This document shows, in pieces, positions 22,741 through 34,338 of a DNA stretch of 64,000 nucleotides (position 1 is the stretch's first letter; every line of letters begins with the position of its first letter). This DNA comes from Aurelia coerulea (Eukaryota > Cnidaria > Scyphozoa > Semaeostomeae > Ulmaridae), in the NCBI GenBank assembly GCA_039566865.1, contig CM076954.1, forward strand, positions 17,136,001 through 17,200,000, in the 5' to 3' direction. Below the pieces are notes generated by a model. That model did not search any database, was not told where the DNA came from, and saw only the letters and a program-made list of their open reading frames with translations. The translations under genes were made by a program, and so were the position numbers.

Positions 22741-24436
22741 ACTGAAAGCGCATACAAGACAAGTTTCCCGCGATCCTATAGCAGCATTTGACGTCGGCTT
22801 ATTTCATGTTAGACAGATTTGACACCGTAAGATGGATAAATCACCATGATGTTTACCCTGGCACAACAACAAATTTACCCAGAATTGGCACGTTCTTGAC
22901 TTCATTAGCAGCTTAATGATGTTAAAACAATCGTTTTCTAGAACGAACGCATCATTAGCCACTTATTGATAGTACTCATTATGCAAATAAGTCCACCTTG
23001 GAGGATGATGTAACCGGCGGCCTGCACAGAGGCTTGCATTCGCAGTATCACCGAAGGTAGAAGGACCGCCCTCCTACACAGCTACGGATGCAAACGTCGC
23101 AGGTGAAGTTGAGAGGAAAGGTGCAGAATTCCAGCAAACAATGGTCCCATTGACTGGGGGAAGGCACGTGATCACACTGAACCAAAACATCTTCATGCAT
23201 GTGAATCTGCACAGAGGTTATTTTCGTGACTTCTTGTCTCAAACTAGATGCCCGCGAATAGAAACCCCGGGGGGGGGGGGGGTACTTGACTTAAATTTGT
23301 AAATCTCACATGACATCTAATTAGAGACATACAAGGCGCTTGATTTTCTATTGAAGGCGACTTTAGCAGCAACACTCATCTCTCTGACTGTAGCTAAAAA
23401 CAGCATCAACGATCATTTGGGGTTATGAAGAAATCAATTTTCAGATTTTCTTATGCTTGCTTAGCTCAGGACGGACTTTGTAATCATCCAAAAGGATCTT
23501 ATGTTCATTCGTGGTCATTCGTGGAGCAAGCAAGTCAGTCTCATAATTTCTCAAATGTACATAATCACCCGAGTCAAGTTTCTCGTGAATAGAGTTGAGA
23601 GAGCAAAGGAATCAAATGTAGTCTTGGGCCGCATGCTCGTGGCCCATGGCCGAGACCTCCAAGCCTCCGAACCACTCAAACGGCTAAATAAGCGAGAAAG
23701 ACAAAAGAAAACCGTGAAAAAAGTTTTCGATATTACCTACCTTCATAAAACACAACCACAACCAGGACAAAAAAAAACCGCTGGAACTCTCCGAATTTTT
23801 TAAAGAAATCTACTCTCCAGATGTTTGGGTATACAAGGTCGGATGCTGGTTAAAATATCTCCAGGTTTGGCAGAGTTATTGCCTCTCCACCCCCCTCCAA
23901 TAGACAAAATCGGCGAAGACTTGTCGAGACCTGTTTACGCCACTTCAAGTCAGGTGGGAGCAATTTGTTTGAAATGAGCAAAATCTCTAAATGGATAGCT
24001 GGTAAAACGGCAATAAAATGCAAACAATTTCAAAAGTTTCGTTTTAAAGCAATCTGTTCCCTATTGTTACTGATTTATTGCCCCATGAAGTGGGGCTTTC
24101 AAGCCTTGCGCGACCGCGTTGTTGTTGCTGCTGCCGGATGGGAGATCGAACCATGAACATTTCACATGATGTAATGTTGATCCTTATTGTGTATTTGCCA
24201 CCATTAATTGGCAAATATGTCTTGACGTACGAGTTCAAAGAAATCTGGAAGAGCCGTTGTTTGCACAAACGGAATCCATCGAAACAAAAGCCATTTCAAA
24301 GCACAACTGTTCAGGGGAATTCAGGCCTGACTATCATCTCTCATAAAAATAAATGGATGTTTTACTTCCCCTTTCAATGTATGTTTACATAGGACATTGA
24401 TAACAGCAGTTTTTAACTTGTTGAAGTGTATATTCT
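22741..24436. other. No recognisable gene
   Basis: A G-run lies at about 23268-23282. The frames at 23048-23242 (minus), 23501-23803 (plus) and 24078-24392 (plus) were examined; none shows a known domain, signal peptide or supported splice sites. Confidence 0.45.
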
Positions 24437-24629
24437 GTATACTATGGAGTGCCAAATGCAAAAAAATTGATTTAATGGTTGTATGTATGTACTAAAATTC
24501 AACATATGCTTGTTTATTCGAGTAAAATTTACATATGCTTGTTTATTCGAGTAAAACTTAACGTATGCTTGTAGTTATGTAAAATTTGACATATGCTTAC
24601 AAACGAGGTCATATTTTCACATTGCTTAA

Positions 24630-26011
24630 CCCTATTCTACATGGGGGGGGGGCAAAAAAGGCCCCCCAACCATACATCCTGTAATTACTCTTAAACTAAG
24701 CATGATAAAACACTGGAACTTAGGTGACTTTTAATCAAATTTAATATTGCATCAAATTAACAATAGTTCATTGCTATATAATTGGTCACGTGACTATGAC
24801 AGGCCCATATTTGGCAACAGGTCTCTCAGAAAATCAGTAAAACATGCATAACTTTTCTCGTACACATCTGATTTCAATACAATTGGTACCAATCAGTAAG
24901 TCTACTTTCATTTGATACATAAAATATTGTATTTTGCTGACATCAGCAAAATTTAAGATCTATGACGTCATACTTATATATGACGTCATATTTATAATAA
25001 GAATATGAAATAATTAGTGTATTATGATCAAAATTGACTAATTAACAATTCAAGATCAATTTCATATCGTTCTTATTACTATAAACGTATTTAAAATGGC
25101 AATAAAGCATCCACTAAATTGTTTAGGTATCAACCATGACTTTGATTGACAGCTGGGATAACAATAGAATTCCAAATATAGAATTTTTGACAGTTTTCAT
25201 TAAGAACAATCAATATGTATCATATTTACAACTTTAAAGTTATTTATTGACTATTTTTGGCTTAAAATATTATGTTTTTAGCAGGAGAGCCAAAATCAGC
25301 AAATTTCCATTGTTTTTGTGTTGCCTAGCAACGGATCATGTGACAAATTAGCATATGATGCTATTTTTAGAATCATAATTGCTTGGTAATCATTAGCCTG
25401 TGTTCCAGACCACTTGAGAAGGAAAGTGGTCTGTGTAACCAAGCACTAATCCGTGTTCACAAATTTTCTTCGGAATCTGAAGAAAAATTAATATATGCAA
25501 CTACTAATTCGCATAATCATTATTTGTTTTGTTATCAAAAGGAAAAGCCTGTCTCATGTGAAGAACTCACATTACAATACAAAGTATAGAAAATTTCAAT
25601 GTCTGCTAATCCTTTTGTCTTTTTACGATGAAAGAATAGGAGATTTGAATGCCTGCTAATCCTACTGAGTAAAATTGCCCGTGCAAAGTGATAACGATCA
25701 GCCCTGGTTTGTTTTAAACACACATGTTCACAAAGACATCCGTTGTGTTGATCACTGACTTCATTGCAGCCAATCAGATCCGTGAAAGAATGCCCTTAAT
25801 TATTTCGCAATTCAATTCATCGTCTGAACACGGATTAGTGCTTGGTTACACAGACCACTTTCCTTTCCAAGTGGTCTGGAACACAGGCTAGGTAATCATG
25901 TGTACCAAGTTGCGTTGCCATAGGCACTACGGTTGCTTAGAAAATCTGGGGGGGCCTTTTTAGCCCCCCCCCATGAGAAAGTGGTGCTTGATTTACCCAT
26001 GTAGAATAGGG
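24630..26011. mobile_element. piggyBac-like TTAA-flanked MITE
   Basis: Termini CCCTATTCTACATGGGG and CCCATGTAGAATAGGG are inverted repeats flanked by TTAA (24626-24629, 26012-26015). The three uninterrupted CATTGCTTAACCATGG units in the opposite foldback arm show the empty site, in which TTAA occurs once. Insertion with TTAA duplication is therefore directly visible; that duplication is characteristic of piggyBac. G-runs lie just inside both ends. No transposase is present. Confidence 0.8.
25394..25890. mobile_element. 497-bp TIR element with 9-bp TSD, Mutator-like
   Basis: Terminal inverted repeats of 66 bp (TAGCCTGTGTTCCAGACCAC...CCGTGTTCA) match at about 64 positions. They are flanked by the perfect direct repeat GGTAATCAT (25385-25393, 25891-25899). 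A 9-bp duplication is typical of the Mutator superfamily. Each terminal repeat is itself a hairpin (AGACCACTT...AAGTGGTCT). It is nested inside the TTAA element. The frames at 25383-25589 and 25535-25723 are shadows. Confidence 0.75.
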
Positions 26012-26074
26012 TTAACCATGGTAACGAGATCGCAACGAGGCTTTGGATTCAAACTGGATTCTGGTCACAAACAA

Positions 26075-26287
26075 CTACAGTGTCCTGGCATATTCTGAAC
26101 TAACAAGGAGTATGTACTGGGCTCGGTCGTAATCAATAGTTTCAGGATCACTTCCTAACTGAGAATGGACGTTGGGAAGTTTTCTTAGGACATCTTCAAC
26201 AGAATCATCCCTCCACTCAAAGATACACGCGGCATTGTCGATTAAAACTAAAAGCAAAACAGCAAGCAAAAAGCAGCGAGCAGCCAT
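26075..26287 (-). CDS. Candidate small secreted peptide (70 aa) in foldback loop
   Basis: The ORF starts at ATG in a good context (AAAGATGG). Its N-terminus is a textbook signal peptide: MAARC, a hydrophobic core FLLAVLLLVLI, and a likely cleavage after about residue 21 (DNAAC). The predicted mature part is about 49 residues, acidic, with no further cysteines: IFEWRDDSVEDVLRKL near its start, ending SEYARTL. I do not recognise a family. It could be the first exon of a captured host gene rather than a complete peptide. It occupies nearly all of the unique loop of the foldback element, so it looks like cargo. Function unknown; I do not infer toxicity. Confidence 0.4.
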   Translation of the reverse strand: MAARCFLLAVLLLVLIDNAACIFEWRDDSVEDVLRKLPNVHSQLGSDPETIDYDRAQYILLVSSEYARTL

Positions 26288-26715
26288 CTTTATTTTTGTA
26301 CAAGCTCCTTGCCACCTAGCCTCGTTGCGATTTCGTTACCATGGTCAAGCAATGTAAAAATGGATTAGTTGCCATGGTTAAGCAATGTGAAAATATAACT
26401 TCGTTGCCATGGTTAAGCAATGTGGAAATATGACCTCGTTTGTAAGCATACGTCAAATTTTACATAACTACAAGCGTGTGTCAAATTTTATATAACTACA
26501 AGCATATGTAAAATTTTACTCGAATAAACAAGCATATGTCAAATTTTACTCGAATAAACAAGCATATGTAAAATTTTACTCGAATAAACAAGCATATGTA
26601 AATTTTACTCGAATAAACAAGCATATGTCAAATTTTACCCGAATAAACAAGCATATGTCAAATTTTAGCACATACAGCCATTAAATTTTTTTGCATTTGG
26701 CACTCCATAGTATAC

Positions 26716-28259
26716 TCTGCAGTGCCGAATAAACGTGGGACAAATCTGATATCCAATTTCGAGCACAATTTCTATCCAAAATGAGAGTTAATGCAATACA
26801 TCAAATAGCACTAGTCTGCAAAAGGAATTTGCAAAATACTGTCATTTTGCTACTTTTTTCGCGAAAATTGTGATTTGAGAATTTGTGATTTTGACTGATT
26901 TTGACAGGGTTAGTCCCCAGAAAAATGTCTCCCTCCCCCTTATATGTCAAAATATAACAAAGAAACTTTACTACTATTAGCACAATAGGTAGCTACGAAA
27001 AGTCAAAGTTTCATTGCCACAAACTTACTCATTGCAGAGTTATCAGAAAAAATCTACTAGTAGGGGGGGGGGGGGGACGTCAAATTTTCCAAAGAGAAAT
27101 TCAAAGATTTTTTGCAATGGGTGTTACCATAAAAGTCAAGATAAAATTCAGAAAAATAAAAGGTAGTGGGGCACCTAGTCTATACTATTTCTAGTTTACC
27201 TTATTTACGCTGCAGCTAAATTCATGCATCACTGAGTCTCTATGACCCTGATTTCTTTGGATAAAGCGAATTAACACCAACTTCTGGAATATGCAATAGA
27301 GATCTTTATCGATTTTATTTTCATTCATCGAAGGGGACAGATTGCCTTTAGTTGACATTCAGTGTTACTTGTTTCTTGGGAAAAAATCGCAGCTCTGACA
27401 AAGGCAGTAGCGGGAAAAGTGTAGCCTGCGTGCAGACTCTGTAGAGTCTGAGCTTCCTTCTCCTTTTCCCTCCTCCGCACTGACTGACTGTAGAGTATGC
27501 ATGCAGGCTAGAAAAGTGGGTTTATCTTTAAAACTTGTACAAAATCGGAATATGAGAGGATAAATGATTAAAAAAATTAATGGACTTACATTTCTCAACT
27601 ATTCTCTATTCAATAACATCACGATATTTGCCTTTTATCGCAAGCAATCCCGTTCCCGCGACGAAAATAAAACTACGGTTATTGTGCTGTGATCGACCAT
27701 CGTTGCGACTTGCTAGTCAGTGATCGAATATAACAACAGTTCAATAAAAATGTTTGCAGTATGTTTACTCCAATTTGCTGGTTACAAGACAGCAACTGCG
27801 GTAATAGGAAGCCCTTTTTCACATTTTAGACAGAAAACAACGTGGCAAGATGAACATAAGTGCGAAAATTTTAAGCAATTCAAGGCTTCGTTGAATTTGA
27901 ATCATGGCTGAATTTACCCCACCTGGTAAAAGAAATAAACATAAAAAGAACAATCGCATCAGTGACTTCGAAATGAACATTATTTCATTTATAAAAGAAC
28001 AAACTCTCACCTTATGGTCATTAAATTGCTCAGAAAAGCAAAACAACAGTGACAGGGGAGAAAGTTTTCCTGGGCTTGTTTGTTTGTTATCTTATTTTTA
28101 TTCGATTTTTTACACCTAGCTATACATATATATACAAATATATACACATACAACTAATCTAAATCGAATCTACTAACAAATGGAAAAATAACTTTAAGGA
28201 AATGAATACGTATATACAGAAGATAAATATCAAACTACATGGACATAAATGGACAAAAT
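26716..28259. other. No gene recognised apart from a small hairpin
   Basis: A poly-G run lies at about 27063-27076. The 63- and 71-codon frames at 27720-28119 show no domain. The hairpin at 27422-27510 is listed separately. Confidence 0.45.
27422..27510. repeat. TAGCCTG...CAGGCTA hairpin mini-element
   Basis: TAGCCTGCGTGCAGACTCT...(loop)...AGAGTATGCATGCAGGCTA forms an imperfect hairpin. It shares its outermost seven bases with the elements at 16631, 25394 and 34721. Confidence 0.6.
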
Positions 28260-28400
28260 CTACATGATATCATTATATTTACAAGCGTTGCATTTACAGG
28301 TGGGGCCATTCCATTGTTTTATCATAACCTTGAAACTGTTTAGATTTTCAGTTGATTTTAGTTCATTTGGCAAACAGTTCCAAATCTTTGAGATTCTTGC
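28260..28400 (-). pseudogene. LINE ORF C-terminal fragment
   Basis: The minus strand reads ARISKIWNCLPNELK, then NLNSFKVMIKQWNGPTC and KCNACKYNDIM-stop. This is the 'IWN-LP--LK---N---FK' tail with a Cys cluster seen at the end of many LINE RT proteins. The frame upstream has a stop within 25 codons, so only the tail of a truncated copy is recognisable. Confidence 0.6.
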
Positions 28401-29096
28401 ACAATAGGCCGTTCAGTAAATATATTTTATAAAACGAGTGGAGATACATCTAAGACCACTGTTTTATGTAAAAAAGCAGTTTATCAAGCAGACATTAAAA
28501 GAAAAATAGCCAACCTTTCTTCCATTTAACGAGGAAGGATATTTCTAGCAAAAAGCTCAGTAGACCCACTTTACCCCGTAGACCCAAATTACCCCCACCC
28601 TACCCTATCCATGCAAAGAGGCCTCTTTCTCAAGGCTGATTCCCGAGAGACACTGTTGCTTTGAATTTAAATAGAGTGCCACGCGTGGCAATCCTTTTAT
28701 CGTGTAAAATTCCGTCCACTCGTAAATTCGACTGAGTGGAAATCAGCTTTAGGTAGAAACAAGGGGAAGCCATGTCATGTGATCAATTAAAATTACTTTT
28801 CAGTCTCAAAAGCAACGTTGTTTTGTGACAGCATAGCCCCATGGTGACAGCTACTGATACCTGTCAAACAGACATTTCAAAAACAAGAAAGGGGTTAAAG
28901 CGTTTCATGATCGTCAGACCATATAAGTTTGATTATCAACCGATAACTTGCCGAGATTTGTAATGATTTATAGTGAAATTTAATTGGCGACTAAATATTT
29001 GATATCTTATTGTTCTGATTTGGATCACGTGACCATAGTAACACCATATTTGGAGAGTGATCAACCGTTCTCCATATTTGCTGATATCAGCAAGCT

Positions 29097-29190
29097 TTAA
29101 AGGGTCTGTTTCATCCAGCATGCTTTGCACGTGCCATCTCTTGGTTGGCCTTTGTTGCCGCCATTTTCGGGATGAAACAGACCCCTTTAA
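29097..29190. repeat. Small hairpin MITE
   Basis: TTAAAGGGTCTGTTTCATCC (29097-29116) is inverted as GGATGAAACAGACCCCTTTAA (ending 29190). The frames crossing it are fortuitous. Confidence 0.65.
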
Positions 29191-29285
29191 TATCTGTGAC
29201 GCCATTCGCGTTGCATCTAGTGAACCATTTCCACGCACGGCCACCATTGTGGACATTTTTCAATTCTAATTGTGTGAAATTTTCA

Positions 29286-29533
29286 ACCCCTGATTCGGAT
29301 TCCGCGCTCAAAATATAGACCTCCAGCAAGGTTTCCAGTCCCGAGTATTTGCTATATTGAATATATAGTGCAAAAAAGTCTGTTGTTAAAAGTTACCAAC
29401 GAAAACTTTTGCTATCAAATCCCATATTAATCTAAAGATTTTTGTCACTGTAAAATTAATATAGCGAATATTAGTAACTGGAAACCTTGAAGGAAGACTA
29501 TATTTTGAGAGCTGAATCCGAATTAGAGGGGTC
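29286..29533. repeat. Foldback just upstream of the VIT/VWA exon
   Basis: CCTGATTCGGATTC...CTCAAAATATAGAC...AAGGTTTCCAGT...TGCTATATT (29286-29357) is inverted at 29458-29533 with a few mismatches. It ends about 100 bp before the splice acceptor of the following gene, so it lies in that gene's upstream intron or promoter region. Confidence 0.65.
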
Positions 29534-29637
29534 GACAACTTCATGCAACAAAATCTGGAAATGATTTTATAACGGCAGCCGTTGGTCGAGATTGTGTATT
29601 GCAGAAAATACATTTGGTCTTCTTACATTTATTGCAG

Positions 29638-32219
29638 AATCAAAAGATGAACTGAGCGGTCTCTATGGCTGGATTGAAAATCATAGGATTCCAATTCCTC
29701 TGAAAAAGGTCAGTGTGAAAGCCCGTGTGATTGGTTTTGTAGCCGAGGTATGTATTGAACAGAAATACATCAATGAGGAAAGCGTGCCTATCGAGGTTGC
29801 TTATTCCTTCCCAACTGAAGAAGGCGCGGCAGTTGTGGAATTCACAGCAAATGTTGATGGCAGAATCATCCAATCAGAGGCAAAAGAAAAAATGAAGGCG
29901 AAGAAAGAATACGAAGATGCAAAGAAAGCAAACAAAACAGCTGTTTTGTTGGAGCAAGATAGGCCTGATATCTTTAATATACAAATAGGCCAACTGAAGT
30001 CAAATGCTGAAGCTGTTATCACTATGAAGTACGTCACCGAATTGCCTGTTGACAATGGAATGACTCGTCTAACAATCCCAACAACAATTGCTCCACGTTA
30101 TTGCCCTCCAAAGAATACTTGCCTGGGTTCGACTCAAGATGATTCGTCATCAGAAATACCAAAGATCCCTTACAGCCAAAGTTCACCAGCTCCTCTAGAT
30201 GTTGAAGTCACTGTGATCATGAAAAGCAGGATCAAAAACATTTCAAGTCCCTCTCACAACATCTGCAACAAAGAAGGTGGTTCAAAATTCTCTAGTGGAT
30301 CATTCATTGCGAAAACTTCCTTGGCTGGGGGAAACATAACAGAAATGGACCGTGATTTCATTGTTCTCATAGCCTGTGATGACACCAAAAGACCAGTTGC
30401 ATTTGTGGAGGAAAGCCATCAGGGATATGCCGTTGTCATGGTTTCTTTCATTCCATGCTTTCAAGTTCAAGAAGACCCCAAAGAAGTCATATTTCTCGTT
30501 GACAGATCTGGATCAATGAGTGGATCCAGCATAAATTCAGCGAAACTAGCATTAGAATATTTTATTCGTTCGTTGCCTACAAATTGCTTCTTCAATATAG
30601 TTAGTTTTGGAAATGATCATTCCTTCTTGTTTAAAGATGGAAGCAAGAAATACAATGAGCAATCAATGAAAGATGCACTTGGTCATGTTGAAAAGATGAC
30701 AGCAAACATGGGAGGAACCGACATCTTCTCACCACTTGCAGCTATATTCAATCAGGTGTCTAACAGTGGTCTGCTGCGCCAAATTATTGTCCTGACTGAT
30801 GGTGAAGTGAGCAATGAAGACTCTATCTTGCGTCTTGTTCGAAAGCATGAACATCTTGGGAGGGTATTTTCCCTCGGCATTGGGGCTGCTGCATCAAGGT
30901 ATTTGGTAAATGGCCTGGCTAGAGCGGGAGGAGGGATAGCAGAGTTCAGTACTTACGGTGAAGACTTGCGTCCGAAAGTCCTCCAGCTTCTGAAGAATGC
31001 GTTGTTGCCACATCTGAGGGAAGTTAAATTATGGTGGCAAGATCGCTCAGGATATGCTGTAGACGAGAAAAATGTACCCGATGCACCAACGAAGGTTGAA
31101 CCGTTACATGACGGAAGTAGAATGTTAGTGTACAGAAAATTTGATGCTTCTAAAATCCCAACTGCTGTCACTGTTACAGCAGAGGGGCCAGATGGTTCTT
31201 TCAGCCACGTTATTCAAATATCCAAGAATGACACTTGTGATTTTCCAGCAAATATTTTGCATCGCCTTGCTGCAAGAAAATTGATCGAAGAGCTAGAGGA
31301 AGGTGGAGATGGTGATGGTGCAAAGGAAATCATTATCAATGTTGCAACCAAGTATCATTTGGCATCGAAATACACAAGTTTTGTCGGAGTTGATGATGCG
31401 TGTCCTGAGGAGTGCTTTCAAGGTACAAAAAAGATACAAATTCCAAATCAAATAGCGTATGGGTATATGTATACTACTGCGCCTCCTAGGTCATTGCACT
31501 CCCGATCATCCATTCGTAATGATGCATGTTACGAATGTGTTGATGATGCATGTTACGAATGTGTTGATGAACTATACAGTCCACCCCCTCCGAGTCATCT
31601 GCGACGTGCAGCCAGTTCTCCTCCTGTTCGTGATCCACCTCCCATGTCTTTTGGTTCCCAAGTAATAGATGATGACTCCAGTGATTTTATTGAATATTGC
31701 GATATACCCCCTCCGAGTCATGGGCGACGTGCAGCCAGTCCTGCTCCTATCTATGAATGTGCTATCTATGACGTGCAGCCACCAACAAAATATGATTCTG
31801 CTGCTCTTTATGATCTGCCGCCAGCAAAATATGGCTCCAGGGCAACGACATCTGCAAGCCCAAAAGACGACCTCACGCTGCTTTTAGATCAACAATCCTT
31901 TGAAGGCGCTTTTTCGTGGTCAACGATATTTCAGAAGCTTACGAGGAAAACACAAGATGAGATAAAAAGTAAAAAACCAATGGAGTTAACATCCTTTTGC
32001 CAAGCAGAAACAACCATGGAAGATTCAGCAGCAACAACTGCAACAACAATTTGGCTGACTGCAATTGCAATTCAACTAATGAAGTTAAAGATGCAAGACA
32101 AAAGCGTCCTCTGGGAATTAGTCGTCAACAAATCAATGGCTTATTTGCGTAAAATTCTGAAGGAAGGTCAACTTGTGGTATTTGTTCTAAACAAGGCAAA
32201 AACATTGGTAGAAATTTGA
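29638..32219 (+). CDS. VIT and VWA domain protein (VWA5A/inter-alpha-trypsin-heavy-chain-like), main exon
   Basis: The open frame runs about 860 codons to TGA at 32217. Starting at SGLYGWIENHRIPIPLKKVS, residues 1-140 are a VIT domain (FAEV-type core, YSFPTEEGAAV, QLKSNAEAVITMKYV). A VWA domain follows at about residues 280-445 with an intact MIDAS: DRSGSMSGS, then the GGTDIFSP threonine, then LTDGEVSN. A proline-rich low-complexity stretch follows (PPPPSHLRRAASSPP), including a duplicated DACYECVD octapeptide. It ends with the family's C-terminal alpha-helical module (LLLDQQSFEGAFSW ... WLTAIAIQLMKL ... WELVVNKSMAYL). No in-frame ATG precedes the VIT domain. A tract and acceptor (CTTACATTTATTGCAG at 29622-29637) implies a short first exon upstream that I cannot place. 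Family members bind protein partners or matrix; the cellular site is uncertain because no signal peptide is visible. Confidence 0.85.
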
Positions 32220-32852
32220 ACAGACAAAAGTTTTGCAGACTGTCTACTATTCCCTCTATACTGGGGCATTGTATTTCCGCCTTTAAGCGCCCAGTGCACT
32301 CCATGATAACTGATTTATTTATGTTTAAGGAGGGGGGGGGAGCTTTTTTGCGAGTATTTAACGTGGAAAATGCTATTGATATTCCTGGTAATCGATAATC
32401 TACAGTACAGTTTTTTCGTAAGTTAACACAATTTTTATTCGACGGACGATTTTGCCGCCTGAATCCGCAGATGAGTTCAAACAGATTCGTAGAAAGAAAG
32501 CGTCGGAATTCGTAAGAGCACAGGTTGAGTCAAGTGAAGCTTTCTTGAAACATCCAGTTGAAACAGACTATACCCAAAGAAAATGTATAGCCTGCGCTGC
32601 GTCACGCCGCTCACTTTTGAGTAGTACGTGCTTCAGCATAACAAAGAAAACTTATTGTCTTATTGTTGTAAAAGTCAATAACATCGCTTTCCTGCGAAAC
32701 GAGGAAGCAATCAGATTTGAGAACGACTATCATGTGATTAAATCCCATGTTTCGCGTTGTTCTCTGAGCAAACTTAATTCAGCAATCTGCTCAGCAACTA
32801 AGCATTGAACTAAGAGTGCTACTGAACATCTTTGAAGCTGGCCTACTTCAGT

Positions 32853-32952
32853 AGTTTTGGTCGGCGACCTACGTGCTTGCCTGGTGCGCATGCTCTCTAG
32901 CAATAGAGCATGCGCACTGAAAGAGCTTGTTGGTCGCCGACCGAAACAACTG
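32853..32952. repeat. Small hairpin MITE, TTTTGGTCGGCGACC ends
   Basis: AGTTTTGGTCGGCGACC is inverted as GGTCGCCGACCGAAACAACT. An internal GCGCATGCTCT/AGAGCATGCGC pair continues the stem. Confidence 0.7.
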
Positions 32953-32973
32953 GAACTGGAAGACTGCCTTTAA

Positions 32974-34338
32974 CCCTATCCAGACTAGGGGGGGGGGGGC
33001 ACACAGTAAACTTTAGTAAACTTTTCCACACAGCTCGTCTAGTATCTATAGAATAGTCTAGCTTTTTTGTGACTTTTAGTTTCTATCTATGAGACATTTT
33101 TTCATGTTAATTTCAAAAATTTTGACACTGACTCCGGGGGTCAACACATGACTTTAAAGAGTTTGTGCAAGGTTAAAAGCCTGCATTTGCACAAGCAAAA
33201 AAATCTAAAAATAGATCAAGCGAATCATTCAATGGCAGCATAGTATTCAGGTCACGAGAAACTTTGCATGTGATCAGTTCGAGGAAAGGAAGAAACGAGT
33301 ATGGCGGACAATGAGAATCTCACGCGAACGATTTTGAAATGTGCCAAGAGACCTGGGATTATAAAAGGATTATATAAGCCCCACCCAGAGAATTAATTTG
33401 TTTGAAATCAAAGTTCTTACATTTCTATTGTAATTTGAGGCAGAGTGTGTCCCCAGCCATGGAGACTACTATTAAAGCTGCAGACTTTCACATATAGTAT
33501 TGTGAAAATTCAATGAGAAGCAATGCAACTTTATTTTCACGGCCATGACAAATGATAAAGATCTCCATGCTTTACTTCTGCACAAGGAATCATTTGCTAT
33601 TTCTATCCAATAATTGAGGGGACAGAAATAGAGCGCTCGGCAAGAGTGCTCGGCAAAATAGTGCTCGGCAAAATTAATACCTTTTAAGCCATAGCTTTGG
33701 AACCACTGGCTCTATGACAATGAGACAAACATCGCTGAACTCGTCTTGAGACAAGCTTTCATTTGATATATAGTTTATTGATTTTTGATGACGTCATCAA
33801 CAATTGGTTAATGCGCATGCGTACTGACGAAAAACCATGTTATGCCTCATGTTTTGAAAAATGAGTGACATTATATGATGCAGCAGGTCTTTTTATGTAT
33901 ATCTAACATTTTTTGTTATTTTTAAAAGTAATTTATAATCAATTTTAGACAAAAATCGCTTTTTTTCGTACAAAATAAATAAATGCTGATATCAGCAAAA
34001 GTATTAGTATTAAGAATAAAAAATTTCAAAATAAGAATTACAAGGATATAATCCTTCTATTTTTCAAATATCACATCGATATGATTTATGAATATGGAGA
34101 TACAACGCGACAAAGTACATATGGTTTTACACCCAAATTAGCAACATTTGCTGACGTCAGCACTTAATCACGTGACATAAACAGAAACAAATCACACCAT
34201 CTTGTTTGCCTTATCATGTTTGTTACTTGTGCCAAGTTTCAAGTCTCTAGCACTTATGATTCTGTGAAAAACCAGGGGGGGGCACTTTGTGCCCCCCCTA
34301 GTCTCCCCAGAGTTTCAAAAAGCCTAGTCTGGACAGGG
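32974..34338. mobile_element. TIR element with CCCTATCCAGACTAGG ends and G-runs
   Basis: CCCTATCCAGACTAGGGGGGG (first 16 bases 32974-32989) is inverted as CCTAGTCTGGACAGGG (ending 34338), with a C-run/G-run pair just inside each end. It is preceded by TTAA but not followed by it. The ends resemble the TTAA-flanked element at 24630 (CCCTATTCTACATGGGG), suggesting the same superfamily. The interior has no coding exon that I recognise. Confidence 0.6.

Larger units (their letters stand above)
24437..26715. mobile_element. Foldback element with 30-bp subrepeats and a cargo ORF
   Basis: GTATACTATGGAGTGCCAAA (24437) is inverted at the right end (ends 26715). Each arm then carries tandem units of about 30 bp (CATATGCTTGTTTATTCGAG plus TAAAATTTG): two to three on the left, about six on the right. 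Units with CATTGCTTAACCATGGCAACG follow: one on the left (split by an insertion), three on the right. The arms end with CCATGGTAACGAGATCGCAA...GAGGC and its inverse at about 26319-26345. The loop (about 26043-26318) holds the small secreted-peptide ORF. The left arm is interrupted by the 24630-26011 element. Confidence 0.75.

Noticed and set aside
22251..22822. Long repetitive frames reading GPGSWVL
   Set aside because: A 7-bp tandem repeat without stops is open in all three frames; two overlapping frames give the same repeat. There is no start context or domain. Same for 19007-19336 on the other strand.
23501..23803. A 100-codon basic frame
   Set aside because: There is no domain, no codon-usage contrast that I can judge, and no supporting splice structure.
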